A DNA stretch of 64,000 nt from Saccopteryx bilineata (GCF_036850765.1 NC_089498.1:71092305-71156304), one strand, 5' to 3'; positions 21,410 to 32,754 are shown, numbered from the stretch's first letter. Notes: generated from the letters alone by a model not told the origin. Made by a program: numbers and translations.

Positions 21410-22075
21410 AACCAAAGCCCTGGGCCAGATGGCTTCACAGGTGAATTCTACCAAACATTCAAAGAAGAACTAACTCCTATCCTTCTCAAGCTATTTCAAA
21501 AAATTCAAGAGTAGGGAAAACTTCCAAGGTCCTTTTATGAGGATAGCATAATTCTGATTCCAAAGCCAGGCAAAGACAACACAAAGAAAGAAAACTATAG
21601 GCCAATATTCCTGATGAATTTAGATGCTAAAATTCTCAACAAAATATTAGCAAACTGGATTCAGCAATACATGAAAAAAATCATACATCATGATCAAGTG
21701 GGATTTATTCTTGGGAGGCAAGGCTGGTACAATATTCGCAAATCAATGTGATTCATTACATAAACAAAAGGAAGGAGAAAAACCACATGATAATTTCAAT
21801 AGATGCAGAAAAAGCATTTGATAAAATCCAGCACCCATTCATGATCAAAACTCTCAGCAAAGTGGGAATACAGGGAACATACCTCAACATGATAAAAGCC
21901 ATCTATGACAAACCCACAGCCAACATCATACTCAGTGGGCAAAAATGAAAAGCAATCCCCTTAAGATCAGGAACAAGGCAAGGGTGCCCCCTTTCACCAC
22001 TCTTATTCAACATAGTTCTGGAAGTCCTAGCCACATCAATCAAAGAAAAAGAAATAAAGGGTATCCAAATTGGGG
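21410..22075 (+). mobile_element. Older L1, plus, continuation after nested L1
   Basis: Resumes with 'accaaagccctgggccagat' in the reverse transcriptase region and runs through a piece parallel to 18340-19030 of the younger copy, including a frame 21748-21948 with '[16 protein letters not shown]'. It stops near 22075 in front of a type D SINE, without 3' end or poly-A, so the remaining ORF2 and 3' UTR are lost. Confidence 0.93.
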
Positions 22076-22081
22076 AAATTT

Positions 22082-22245
22082 TCTTTTATTGATTTTAGAG
22101 AGAGAGGAAGGGAGAGAGATAGAGGCAGAGAGAGACAGAGACAGAAATATCGATCTGTTTCTGTATGTACCCTGACTGGGGGATTGAACTGGCAACCTTT
22201 GCATATCAGGACAGTGCTCCAACCAACCAAGCTATCTGACCAGGG
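22082..22245 (-). mobile_element. SINE type D, minus
   Basis: 'tttattgattttagagagag' tail, (agagac)n body, 'taccctgactgggggattga', head 'agctatctgaccagggc'. It lies at the truncation point of the older L1, and no TSD into L1 is visible, so the L1 end may be a deletion. Confidence 0.88.
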
Positions 22246-22380
22246 CTAACTTAACTCTTCATGTCTCTGCTTCCCCTCTGTAAAACTTAAATAATAAAAC
22301 TATATTGGGTTGTTGGAGGATTACATGAAATATATAATAGGTAAAGCACTTAAAATTTGCGTGCCCAGCAACAGTGAACT

Positions 22381-22674
22381 TTTTTTTTTCAAGTGAGAGG
22401 AGGAGATAGAGAGGCAGACTCCCACATGTGCCTCGACTGGAATCCACCTGGCAACCCCCTTCTGGGGCCAATGCTCATATCAACTAAGCTATCCTTAAGC
22501 ACCCTGGGCCTACACTGGCTGCAAGAGGGGAAGACAGAGAGAAGGGAGATATGGAGGGGAAGAGAAGCAGATGGTTGCTTCTCATGTATGCTCTGACCAG
22601 GGATAGAACCTAGGACATCTGCATGCTGGGCCAACACTCCATCCACTGAAACAAACGGCTAGGGCTAGCAAACT
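22381..22674 (-). mobile_element. Old type C-related SINE, minus
   Basis: T-run then 'aggcagactcccacatgtgc', 'ggaatccacctggcaacccc', 'gaagcagatggttgcttctc', head 'aaacggctagggc'. It shares its layout with type C but is shorter and lacks the 'accagggggcgatgctctgc' blocks. It matches 59508-59827 more closely than the young type C copies, so it is probably an older subfamily. Confidence 0.8.
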
Positions 22675-23519
22675 CTTAATATTAGTAATTTTTTATTATG
22701 GGCCTTGCAGGGTGCTATGCCAGGCACAGTACCCATTCTGACATCTCATACTGTCCTAGAGGCCTCATTCTATCACTCTGGAGTGTGAACTCTTGCCATC
22801 TCAATCCTGTATGTTGAAAAAAATCACTATGGTGTTAAAATAGACATAGAAACAACTTTATCTTTATTAGGACGGTGTAATGTGACCCAGACTTTGCTCT
22901 TTCATATTCAACGAGATATTATTGGTTTATGAGTCTATGAGACCTGGATTCCAGTCCTAACTCTTCCCCTAAATGGGTAGTCCTTGACTGTCTCTGGACT
23001 TGACCTTCAGTCTGTGGATATGTTCCATACAGTAAAGTACTAGTCTCATCCCATTGAATCACTAGATGATTCTCATAGGCCAGTAATTCCTGCCTGTCCC
23101 TGTTGTTTAATTTATAAACCACTATTTTCTAAAAATATGGAATGGTCCATATTACTGGTAATTTAGAGCGAATAAAAATTATATTTTGATAAGTTAAAAA
23201 TTGTGTGATTTCTGCCAAGTCCCCACCCAGGTTCTGGAAGCTGCAGAAGGAGTCCTCAACCAGAGGTTAATATCTAGTTCACCCTGAAGAGAACCAGGGC
23301 ATTCAAGGCCTTGCCTTCTGTGTGGCGCCTCTGCCATCTGATTGGGCTGAGGGCCCTGTACACAGTTAAACAAAACCAGTAAGGGCAGGACCTTAGCAGG
23401 ACAAGGTATGTGTGTTTGTCCCTTGAATTCCTTTCCTGAGTGTTCTTTCATCCCTGTGTCAAATTTTGATTCTTATTGGAATATAGGTAAAAAAAATTAC
23501 ATGCAAGGAGTTTGTTTTT
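22675..23519. other. Single-copy-looking stretch; source of a copied insertion
   Basis: A weak MIR-like stretch at 22695-22760 ('gtgctatgccaggcacagta'), otherwise no repeat I recognise. Bases 23086-23125 appear as an exact reverse complement at 26948-26987 inside the minus-strand L1 (see findings). No gene seen. Confidence 0.5.
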
Positions 23520-23695
23520 TTAAAAGATTTTTTTAGTTGATTTTACGGGGGGGGGGGGATAAAAAGTATCAACTCATAGTTGCTATAATTTTTAGTTGTT
23601 CATTGATTGTCCTATGTGCCTTGACCTGGCAAGCCCAGGGTTTCAAACTGGCAACCTCAGTGTTCCAGGTTGATGCTTTATCCACCACAGGCCAG
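23520..23695 (-). mobile_element. SINE type A, minus, diverged
   Basis: Poly-G run at 23547-23557, then 'tatgtgccttgacctggcaa', 'tttcaaactggcaacctcag', truncated head 'tccaccacaggccag'. Confidence 0.8.
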
Positions 23696-23751
23696 TTTTG
23701 ATGTTTACTTTTTTTGTTTTTATCCCAGCCTTTGTCAGAATCTTCTTTTTT

Positions 23752-23933
23752 TTTTTTTTAATTCATTTTAGAGAGGAGAGAGAAAAAGAGAGAGAGAGAG
23801 AGAGAGAGAAAGGGGGGAGGAACAGAAAGCACCAACTCCCGTATTGGCCTTGACCAAACAAGTGCAGGGTTTCGAACTAGCAATCTCAGCGTTCCAGGTC
23901 GACACTTTATCCACTGCGCCACCACAGGTCAGG
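23752..23933 (-). mobile_element. SINE type A, minus (stack 3)
   Basis: T-run, 'attcattttagagaggagag', (ag)n tract, head 'ccaccacaggtcaggc'. Flanked by 'cagaatcttctttt' and 'cagaatctgctttt'. Confidence 0.94.
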
Positions 23934-23954
23934 CAGAATCTGCTTTTCTTTTTT

Positions 23955-24390
23955 TTCCTTTTTTTTTTTTTTTTTTTTTTTCTGAAGCTGGAAACGGGGA
24001 GAGACAGTCAGACAGACTCCCGCATGCGCCTGACCGGGATCCACCCGGCACGCCCACCAGGGGCGAAGCTCCGCCCACCAGGGGCGATGCTCCTCCCCTC
24101 CGGGGCGTGGCTCTGCCCACCAGGGGGCGATACTCTGCCCCTCCGGGCCGTCACTCTGCTGCGACCAGAGCCACTCTAGCACCTGGGGCAGAGGCCAAGG
24201 AGCCATCCCCAGCGCCCAGGCCATCTTTGCTCCAATGGAGCCTTGGCTGCGGGAGGGGAAGAGAGAGAAAGGAGGGGGTGGGGGGTGGAGAAGCAAATGG
24301 GCGCCTCTCCTATGTGCCCTGGCCGGGGATCAAACCCGGGTCCCCCGCACGCCAGGCTGATGCTCTACCGCTGAGCCAACCGGCCAGGGC
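23955..24390 (-). mobile_element. SINE type C, minus (stack 3), expanded
   Basis: Long T-run, 'tctgaagctggaaacgggg', head 'gagccaaccggccagggc'. The CpG-rich block 'cgcccaccaggggcgaagct' is repeated about four times (24050-24145) instead of the usual one or two. Flanking target 'cagaatctgcttttctt' before and after. Confidence 0.95.
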
Positions 24391-24466
24391 CCAGAATCTG
24401 CTTTTCTTAAGTTTTCCATCATCTGACTCTCCACAACCCTAAGAAAGAGAATAAAGGAATAATATG

Positions 24467-24826
24467 CCGCCTGACCAGGCGGTGGCGCAGTAGATAGAGC
24501 GTTGGACTGGGATGCGGAAGGACCCAGGTTCAAGACCCCGGAGTTGCCAGCTTGAGTGTGGGCTCATCTGGCTTGAGCAAAAAGCTCACTAGCATGGACC
24601 CAAGGTCACTGGCTCGAGCAGGGGCTTGCTCAGTCTGCTGAAGGCCCACGGTCATAGCACATATGAGAAAGCAATCAATGAACAACTACGGTGTCGCAAC
24701 GAAAAACTGATGATTGATGCTTCTCATCTCTCTCCGTTCCTGTCTGTCTATCCCTATCTATCCCTCTATCTGACTCTCTCTCTCTGTCCCTGTAAATAAA
24801 TAAATAAATAAATAAATAAATAGATT
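24467..24826 (+). mobile_element. SINE type B, plus
   Basis: Head 'cctgaccaggcggtggcgca', 'caggttcaagaccccggagt', (aaat)n tail. TSD 'aaggaataatatgcc' on both sides. Confidence 0.96.
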
Positions 24827-25365
24827 GAAGGAATAATATGCCCTTTAAATGGTAATTGTGGATCACATACAATGGACCATCTCTGGAAAGCAATAGCATT
24901 CAGTGATGGAGCTTTTTTTTTTTTAATCTTATTTTTATTAATTTTAATGTAATGACATTGATAAATCAGGGTACATATGTTCCAAGAAAACATCTCCAGA
25001 TTATTTTGACCTTTGATTATGCTGCATACCCCTCACCCAAAGTCAAATTGTCTTCTGTCACCTCTATCTGGTTTTCTTTGTGCCCCTACTCTCCCCCTAC
25101 CCCCTCCCTCTCTTTCCTCGCCACCTCCCCACCCCTCCATCCCACTCCCTGTTACCATCACATTCTTGTCCATGTCTCTGAGTCTTTTATGTCCCATCTA
25201 TGCATGGGTTCATATAGTTCTTAGTTTTTTCTGATTTACTTATTTCACTCTGTATAATGTTATCAAGGTCCATCCATGTTATTGTAATGATCCGATGTCA
25301 TCATTTCTTATGGCTGAGTAGTATTCCATAGTATATATGTACCAAAGCTTTTTATTTTTTATTTT

Positions 25366-25711
25366 TATTTTTATTTTTTGTATTTTTCTGAAGCTGGAAA
25401 CAGGGAGAGACAGTCAGACAGACTCCCGCATGCGCCCGACCGGGATCCACCTGGCACACCCACCAGGGGCGACGCTCTGCCCACCAGGGGGCGATGCTCT
25501 GCCCCTCCGCATCTGCTGTGACCAGAGCCACTCGCTGGGCCATCTCTGCTCCAGTGGAGCCTTGGCTGCGGGAGGGGAAGAGAGAGACAGAGAGGAAGGA
25601 GGGGGGGTGAAGAAGCAAATGGGCGCCTCTCCTATGTGCCCTGGCCGGGAATCGAACCCGGGTCCCCAGCACGCCAGGCCGACGCTCTACCGCTGAGCCA
25701 ACTGGCCAGGG
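25366..25711 (-). mobile_element. SINE type C, minus, in L1 tail
   Basis: 'gtatttttctgaagctgg' tail, head 'gagccaactggccagggcc'. TSD 'gtaccaaagctttttatttt' / 'gtaccaaagctttttaatcc'. Some internal sequence is missing around 25505-25545 compared with other type C copies. Confidence 0.95.
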
Positions 25712-26928
25712 CCTGTACCAAAGCTTTTTAATCCACTTGTCCTCTGACGGACACTTGGGCTGTTTCCAGATCTTTGCTATTCTGAACAATGCTGCTGTAA
25801 ACATAAGGGTGCATTTCTCTTTCTGGAACCGTTCTATGGTGTCCTTGGGGTATATTCCTAAAGTGGAATAGCTGGGTCAAAAGGCAGTTCGATTTTCAAT
25901 TTTTTGAGGAATCTCCATACTGTTTTCCACAGAGGCTGCACCAGTCTGCATTCACACCAGCAGTGTAGGAGGGTTTCCTTTTCTCCACATCCTCACCAGC
26001 ACTTATTCTGTGTTGTTTTGTTGATGAGCACCATTCTGACAGGTGTGAGGTGATATCTCATTGTGGTTTTAATTTGCATTTCTCTAATGATTAGTGATGT
26101 TGAGCATTTTTTCATATGCCTATTGGCCATCTGTATGTCCTCTTTGGAGAAGTGTCTATTCCTTTCTTTTGCCCATTTTTGCATTGGATTGTTTGTCTTT
26201 CTGGTGTTGAGATTTACAAGTTCTTTATAAATTTTGGTTCTTAACCCCTTATCAGATGTACTGTCAAATATGTTCTCCCATTGTGTAGCTTGTCTTTTTA
26301 TTCTGTTCTTATTATCTTTAGCTGTGCAAAAGCTTTTTAGTTCGATATAGTCCCATTTGTTTATCCTGTCTTTTATTTCCCTTGCCCGTGGAGATAAATC
26401 AGCAAATATATTGCTGCGAGAGATGTCCGAGAGCTTACTGCCTATGTTTTCTTCTAAGATGCTTATGGTTTCACGCCTATTTAAGTCTTTTATCCATTTT
26501 GAGTTTATTTTTGTGAATGGTGTAAGTTGGTGGTCTAGTTTCATTTTTTTTGCAGGTTGCTGACCAATTTTCCCAACACCATTTGTCGAAGAGGCTGTCT
26601 TTACTCCATTGTACGCCCTTACCTCCTTTGTCAAATATCAGTTGTCCATAGAGCTGTGGGTTTATTTCTGGATTCTCCGTTCTGTTCCATTGTTCTATGT
26701 GCCTGCTCTTATGCCAGTACCAGGCTGTTTTGAGTACAATGGCCTTGTAGTATAACTTGATATCAGGAAGTGTGATACCTCCCCCTTTATTCTTCTTTTT
26801 TAAGATTGCTGAGGCTATTCATGTTCTCTTTTGGTTCCATATAAATTTTTGGAATATGTGGTCTATATCTTTGAAGTATGTCATTGGTATTTTAATTGGT
26901 ATTGCATTGAATTTATAAATTGCTTTGG

Positions 26929-26987
26929 CCAGTAATAGTGGTTTATAATAGTGGTTTATAAATTAAACAACAGGGACAGGCAGGAAT
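26929..26987. other. Filler insertion inside L1 copied from 3.8 kb away
   Basis: The paired L1 reads straight from 'attgctttgg' to 'tatagacatt', but here about 57 bp intervene. Bases 26948-26987 are exactly the reverse complement of 23086-23125 (40 of 40). 26927-26936 'ggccagtaat' matches 23078-23087 in direct orientation. 'atagtggtttata' is tandemly repeated (26935-26947, 26948-26960). Confidence 0.9.
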
Positions 26988-29777
26988 ATAGACATTTCAA
27001 TTATGTTTATTCTTCCTAACCATGAGCACGGTATAGCTTCCACTTGTTTGTATCTTCCTTGATTTATTTTATCAATGTTTTATACTTTTCCGAGTACAAG
27101 TATTTAGTCTCCTTGGTTAAATGTACTCCTAGGTACTTTATTTTTTTGGTTGTAATAGTGAAGGGATTGTTTCCTTAATTTCTCTTTCTGACTGTTCATT
27201 GTTGGTGTATAAAAATGCCTCTGATATCTGAGTATTAATTTTATATCCTGCCACCTTGCTGAGTTCATTTATCAGGTCCAGTAGCTTTTTGACTGAGACT
27301 TTAGGATTTTTCTATATACAATATCATATCATCTGCAAATAATGATAGTTTTACTTCTTCTTTTCCAACTTGAATGCCTTTTATTTCTTCTTCTTGTCTG
27401 ATTGCTGTGGCTAGGACTTCCAGGACTATGTTGAATAAGAGTGGTGAAAAGGGGCACCCCTGCCTTGTTCCTGATCTTAAGGGGATTGCTTTTCATTTTT
27501 GCCCATTGAGTATGATGTTGGCTGTGGGTTTCTCATAGATGGCTTTTTATCATGTTGAGGTATGTTCCCTGTATTCCCACTTTGCTGAGAGTTGTGATCA
27601 TGAATGGGTGCTGGGTTTTATCAAATGCTTTTTCTGTATCTTGAAATTATCATGTGGTTTTTCTCCTTCCTTTTGTTTATGTGATGAATCACATTGATTG
27701 ATTTGCTAATATTGTACCAGCCTTGCCTCCCCAGAATAAATCCCACTTGATCATGGTGTATGATTTTTTCTATATATTGTTGGATCCAGTTTGCTAATAT
27801 TTTGTTGAGTATTTTAGCATCTAAATTCATCAGGGATATTGGCCTATAATTTTCTTTCTTTGTGTTGTCTTTGCCTGGTTTTGGAATCAGAATTATGCTT
27901 GCCTCATAAAAGGAGCTTGGAAGTCTTCCTTCCTCTTGAAATATTTGAAATAGCTTGAGAAGGATAAGAGTTAGTTCTTCTTTGAATATTTGGTAGAATT
28001 CACTTGTCAAGCCATCGGGCCCAGGACTTTTCTTTGTTGGGAGTTTTTTGATAACTGTTTTGATCTCATTTGGTGTAATCGGTCTGTTTAGGTTTTCTGA
28101 TTCTTCCAGATTAATTTTTGGAAGATTGTATGTTTTAAGGAATTTGTCCATTTCATCTAGGTTTTTTGGCATACAGTTCTTCATAGTATTTTCTTACAAT
28201 CCTTTGTATTTCTGTCGTGTCAGTTGTTATTTCTCCCCTCTCATTTCTATTTTATTTGAGTCCTCTTTCTCTTTTTCTTTTTGAGTCTAGTTAAAGGTTC
28301 ATTAATCTTGTTTACCTTTTCAAAAAACCAGCTCCTAGTTTCATTGATCCTCTGTATTGTTTCTTTAGCCTCTATGTCATTTATTTCTGCTCTGATCTTT
28401 ATCATTTCCTTCCTTCTACATTTAGGCTTTACTTGCTGTTCTTTTTCTAGTTCTTTTAGATGCAGGATTAAGTTGTTTATTTGAGCTTTTTCTAGCTTCT
28501 TAAAGTGTGCCTGTAGTGCTATGAACTTCCCTCTCAGTACTGCTTTTGCTGTGTCCCATAAATTTTGAGTTGTTGTATGCTCATTATCATTTGTTTCTAG
28601 GAATTTTTTTATTTCTTCTTTGATCTCACTCTTAATCCATTCATTATTTAACAACTTGCTATTTAGTTTCCATGTGTTTGAGAATTTTTGAGCTTTTCTG
28701 TTGTGGTTGATTTCTAGTTTCATGCCATTGTGATCAGAGAAAATGCTTGATATGATTTCAGTCTTCTTAAATTTGTTGAGACCACTTTTGTGCCCTAACA
28801 TGTGGTCTATCCTAGAGAATGTACCATGAGCACTTGAAAAGAATGTATATTCTGCTGCTTTAGGGTGAAAGGTTCTGAAGATATCTATTAAATTGAGTTA
28901 ATCTAGTGTGTCCTTTATGTCTGCTGTTTCTTTGTTAATTTTCTTTCTTGAGGATCTATCTAGTGATGTTAGTGTGGTATTAAAATTTCCTACTATTATA
29001 GTGTTGCTGTTGATCTCGCTCTTTATATCCATCAAAGTCTGCTTTATATATTTGGGTGCTCCTATATTAGGTGCATAGATATTTATAACAGTTATATCTT
29101 CCTGTTGGATTGCTTCCTTTATCATTATGTAGTGGCCTTCTTTATCTCTTACTATATTCTTTGTTTTAAAGTCCAATTTGTCTGATATAAGTATTGCTCC
29201 CCCAGCGTTTTTTTCATTTCCATTTGCATGAAATGTTTTTTCCATCCTTTTACCTTCAACCTATGTGCATCTTTTGTTTTAAGGTGTGTCTCTTGTAGAC
29301 AGCATATGTATGGGTCCTGTTTTCTTATTCATGCAGCTACCCTATGTCTTTTGATTAGGATCATTTAATCCATTTACATTTAAGGTTATTATTGATATGT
29401 AGTTGTTTATTGCCATTTTATTCTTTAAAGCTGTATTCCTCTTTTTCTATTTATTTTTCCCACTTTGATCTGTTTACACCATGCCCCTTAACATTTCCTG
29501 CAGCATTGGTTTTGTTGTAATGAATTTCTTGAGTTTTTTTCTTTGTTTGGGAAACTTTTTATTTCTCCTTCAATTTTAAATGATAGCCTTGCTGGATAAA
29601 GTAGTCTTGGTTGTAGGCTCTTGTTCTGCATTACTTTGAATATTTCTTGCCATTCCCTTCTGGCTTCAAGTGTTTCTGTTGAGAAGTCTGATGTCATCCT
29701 TATGGGCGCTCCTTTGTAGGTGATAGCCTTTTTTCTCTCGCAGCTTTTAATATTTTCTCTTTATCACTTAGCTTTGG

Positions 29778-30122
29778 TATTTTTTTCTTTATTTTTTATT
29801 TTATTTATTTATTTAACAGACAGAGAGAGAATCAGAGAGAGGGATAGATAGGGACAGACAGACAGGAACGGAGAGAGATGAGAAGCATCAATCATTAGTT
29901 TTTCACTGTGCGTTGCAACACCTTAGTTGTTCATTGATTGCTTTCTCATATGTGCTTTGACCGGAAGCCTTCAGCAGACCGAGTAACCCCTTTCTGGAGC
30001 CAGCAACCTTGGGTCCAAGCTGGTGAGCTTTTTTGTTCAAACCAGCGACCTCTGGGTCTTGAACCCAGGTCCTCCTGCATCGCAATCTGACACTCTATCC
30101 ACTGCGCCACCGCCTGGTCAGG
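29778..30122 (-). mobile_element. SINE type B, minus, in L1 ORF1
   Basis: Tail 'acagacagagagagaatcag', head 'ccgcctggtcaggc'. TSD 'tagctttggtattttt' before and after, matching host L1 sequence. Confidence 0.96.
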
Positions 30123-30566
30123 CTAGCTTTGGTATTTTAATTATGATGTATCTTGGTGTTGGTTTCTTTGGATTTCTTTTTAGTGGAGTTCACTGTGCTT
30201 CTTGAACTTGTGAGACATTTTCCTGCCTTAATTGAGGGAATTTTTCAGCTATGATATGATTGAACAAAGCCTCTATCCCTTGTTCTTTGTCTTCTTCAGG
30301 AACCCCTATGATGCGGATGTTATTTTTCTTTATGTTGTCACAGAGCTCTCTAAGAGTTTTCCTCAGACTTTTTGAGTCTCTTTTCTTTTTTCTTCTCTGC
30401 TTTCATGCCTTCATTCCAGTTGTCCTCCAACTCGCTGATTCGATCCTCAGCTCTATCCATCCTGTTTTTAATTCCTTCCATTGTAGTCTTCATTTCTGAT
30501 ATTGTATTTGTCATCTCCGACTGATTCTTTTTTTTAATATTTCAATATCCTTTTTTATACTTGCTA

Positions 30567-30920
30567 TTTTTTTTTAAATGTATTTATTTTTTACAGAGAC
30601 AGAGAGTGAGTCAGAGAGAGGGATAGACAGGGACAGACAGACAGGAACAGAGAGAGATGAGAAGCATCAATCATTAGTTTTTCATTGCGCGTTGCAACAC
30701 CTTAGTTGTTCATTGATTGCTTTCTCATATGTGCCTTGACCATGGGCCTTCAGCAGACCAAATAACCCCTTGCTGGAGCCAGTGACCTTGGGTTCAAGCT
30801 GGTGGGCTTTTCCTCAAACCAGATGAGCCTGCACTCAAGCTGGCGACCTCAGGCTCTCGAACCTGGGTCCTCTGCAACCCAGTCCGTCGCTCTATCCACT
30901 GCACCACTGCCTGGTCAGGC
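30567..30920 (-). mobile_element. SINE type B, minus, in L1 ORF1
   Basis: Tail 'acagagacagagagtgagtc', head 'ctgcctggtcaggc'. TSD 'atacttgctatttttt' / 'atacttggtatttctt'. Confidence 0.95.
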
Positions 30921-31109
30921 TATACTTGGTATTTCTTTATTTAGGTGTTCGTGATGACCATCCATTGTTGTTATAAGATCCCTAAGCATCCTTACAATCA
31001 TTATTTTAAACTCCGCATCTGGAAGTTTGATTATTTCCATATCACTCAGTTCATCTCCTGAAGGTTTCTCTTGTGGTTTCTTTTGGATTGCATTTCTTTG
31101 TCTTCTCAT

Positions 31110-32029
31110 TGTGTCTGTGTGTTTGGGTGTTTTCTTTGTAGAGCTGGTTGAGTCTAGGCTTGGTGTTGTCTACCTCCAGTTTTCACTTGTGTTGTTTCTA
31201 GGTCTTCTTGGGTTGGCATCAGCTATTATTTGTAATCCACTTTCTGATTTGGGCTGCTTTGAAGTCTTGATTTGTTTGTTTTCTTAACAGGTGATTGTCT
31301 TGTTTGCTGATCTCAGCAGGGGGCTTATTTGAAACTGTATCCAGAAATGCAGTGGGTATGACCTGAGGCTCTGAAGTCCTCTTCTGCCAGTTAATCTCTC
31401 TGGGGGTGGGTTGCTTTCTCAACTTCAGTAGGGGGAGGTGTATCTCAGATCTCCATGGAGACCTGAGTTACTGCCCCTCCTCCCAACATCTTGTTTTCAG
31501 CTGTGTCTTGTTGCGCTGATTGGAGCTGGAGAGATGTCTGTATCTCTGTGACCTGGAAGTGCTTTTGTATTCTGCTTTGTGGAAGGATCAGCCCCTCCCC
31601 CAGTTATGGCTGCCTCCAGCACTGAATGAGTCAGCTTTTCGTGTCATCACCTGTATTCGTTTTCCCCTCACCATCCGTCTCTCTCTCTCTCTCCTTTCTT
31701 TTTGGAAGACAAGCTGGACCTTTCAACACACCTCGTTCCCTGGTCGCCAGGCAAGTGGCTATGAGCAGTATTTACTGCTCTTTTCCTTGGAGTGAGAGCC
31801 CAGCCTCACCACCACCCCACCACCCCGTTCTTGTAAGCAGGGGAGATTCAGGCGCTCCCTACCAGGTTTGTTGTGGCTTCTTCTTTGCTCCTTGGTTTTT
31901 GATAGCTGTTCTTGTAGTCCAGATTTGGTTTTTCACGCTGGTTGTTCATAAATTAGTTTATAATCCAGTTCGGTGGTGTGAGCTAGGAGTCTGTGCGTCT
32001 GCCTACTTCGCTGCCATCTTCAGGTCTCC
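31110..32029 (-). promoter_or_regulatory. L1 5' UTR, minus
   Basis: Reverse-complement equivalent of 15083-15999, ending at 'cttcgctgccatcttcag' (the 'agatggcagcgaag' of the L1 start). Probably carried the L1 internal promoter. A 151-codon frame on the plus strand (31626-32081) crosses the TSD and is not a gene. Confidence 0.75.
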
Positions 32030-32045
32030 AGTGATGGAGCTTTTT

Positions 32046-32359
32046 AGAAAGCTCAGAGCTAAGTGTGTTTTTTTTAACTGAACTTAATTGTCTAGCCCCA
32101 CAATTGCCCATAGTTATATTTGCTGGTTGAAAACCCTGGTAATAAAAATAACTTTTCTTTTTAGTGTTCTAACTGAATCAAAGCACTGGAGAGGTTAGTG
32201 GTACTTGATATACCTTTAAAAAGAAAGTTGAAGACAGTCTTCTCAGAAGAAAGCCTGGTTTTCAAAACCAGGGCACTTCACAAAGACAGTGCATTGTATT
32301 TCTGTTCTTACCCTTTCATCCCACACAATGGGGTAGGGCATTATTTCCTAAAATGGTCT
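32046..32359. other. Unassigned sequence
   Basis: Short unique-looking stretch between an L1 and a hAT element. No gene or repeat seen. Confidence 0.4.
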
Positions 32360-32367
32360 ATGTATAG

Positions 32368-32703
32368 CAGGGGTCCCCAAACTTTTTACACAGGGAGCCA
32401 GTTCACTGTCCCTCAGACCATTGGAGGGCCGGACTAAAAAAAAAAACTATGAACAAATCACTATGCACACTGCACATACCTTATTTTAAAGTAAAAAACA
32501 AAACAAAAGGGGAACGAATACAATATTTAAAATAAAGAACAAGTAAATTTAAATCAACAAACTGACCAGTATTTCAATGGGAACTATGCTCCTCTCACTG
32601 ACCACCAATGAAAGAGGTGCCCTTTCCAGAATTGTGGCGGGGTCCGGATAAATGGCCTCAGGGGGCCGCATGTGGCCCGCAGGCCGTAGTTTGGGGACCC
32701 CTG
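32368..32703. mobile_element. Non-autonomous hAT element, family 1
   Basis: Ends 'caggggtccccaaac' and 'gtttggggacccctg' are perfect inverted repeats. It is flanked by a perfect 8-bp TSD 'atgtatag' (32360-32367, 32704-32711). Interior includes 'tcactgtccctcagaccatt' and 'ggataaatggcctcaggggg'. No transposase. A second, shorter member lies at 58616-58810. Confidence 0.95.
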
Positions 32704-32754
32704 ATGTATAGCATTGGTGATAGTACATGAGTTGATTTAGATACACATTTAAAC

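Larger units (their letters stand above)
25213..29416 (-). pseudogene. L1 ORF2, minus, broken
   Basis: ORF2 begins at the reverse-complement ATG at 29414-29416. Recognisable open pieces: 28898-29245 (endonuclease, with 'INIYAPNIGAPKYIKQTL'), 28247-28801 ('[16 protein letters not shown]' and 'SDHNGMKLE'), 27621-28184 (reverse transcriptase start with '[12 protein letters not shown]') and 25993-26634 (C-terminal half). The catalytic 'FADD' region lies near 27325. Frameshifts, a SINE in the last part (25366-25711) and the 26929-26987 insertion make it non-functional. Confidence 0.94.
29474..31109 (-). pseudogene. L1 ORF1, minus, broken by two SINEs
   Basis: The first piece (30915-31109) starts MRRQRNAIQKKPQ and matches the intact ORF1 at 16000. 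The coiled-coil part is at 30260-30560 antisense, and the C-terminal part is 29488-29697 with 'MTSDFSTETLEARREWQE'. Type B SINEs at 30567-30920 and 29778-30122 split the frame. Confidence 0.93.
24918..32029 (-). mobile_element. Near full-length L1, minus, with three SINEs
   Basis: Read on the minus strand: 5' UTR 32029-31110, ORF1 31109-29474, ORF2 29416-25213, 3' UTR with a C-rich plus-strand tract at 25083-25150, and tail at 24918. The TSD 'agtgatggagctttt' is at 24902-24916 and 32030-32044. SINE insertions (25366-25711, 29778-30122, 30567-30920) and a filler insertion near 26929-26987 are secondary. All ORFs are broken. It is clearly related to the plus-strand full-length L1 at 15083-21397, giving a large inverted repeat about 3.5 kb apart. 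Confidence 0.97.

Noticed and set aside
31626..32081. 151-codon plus-strand frame with a hydrophobic stretch
   Set aside because: It is antisense to the 5' UTR of the minus-strand L1 and runs across its TSD.
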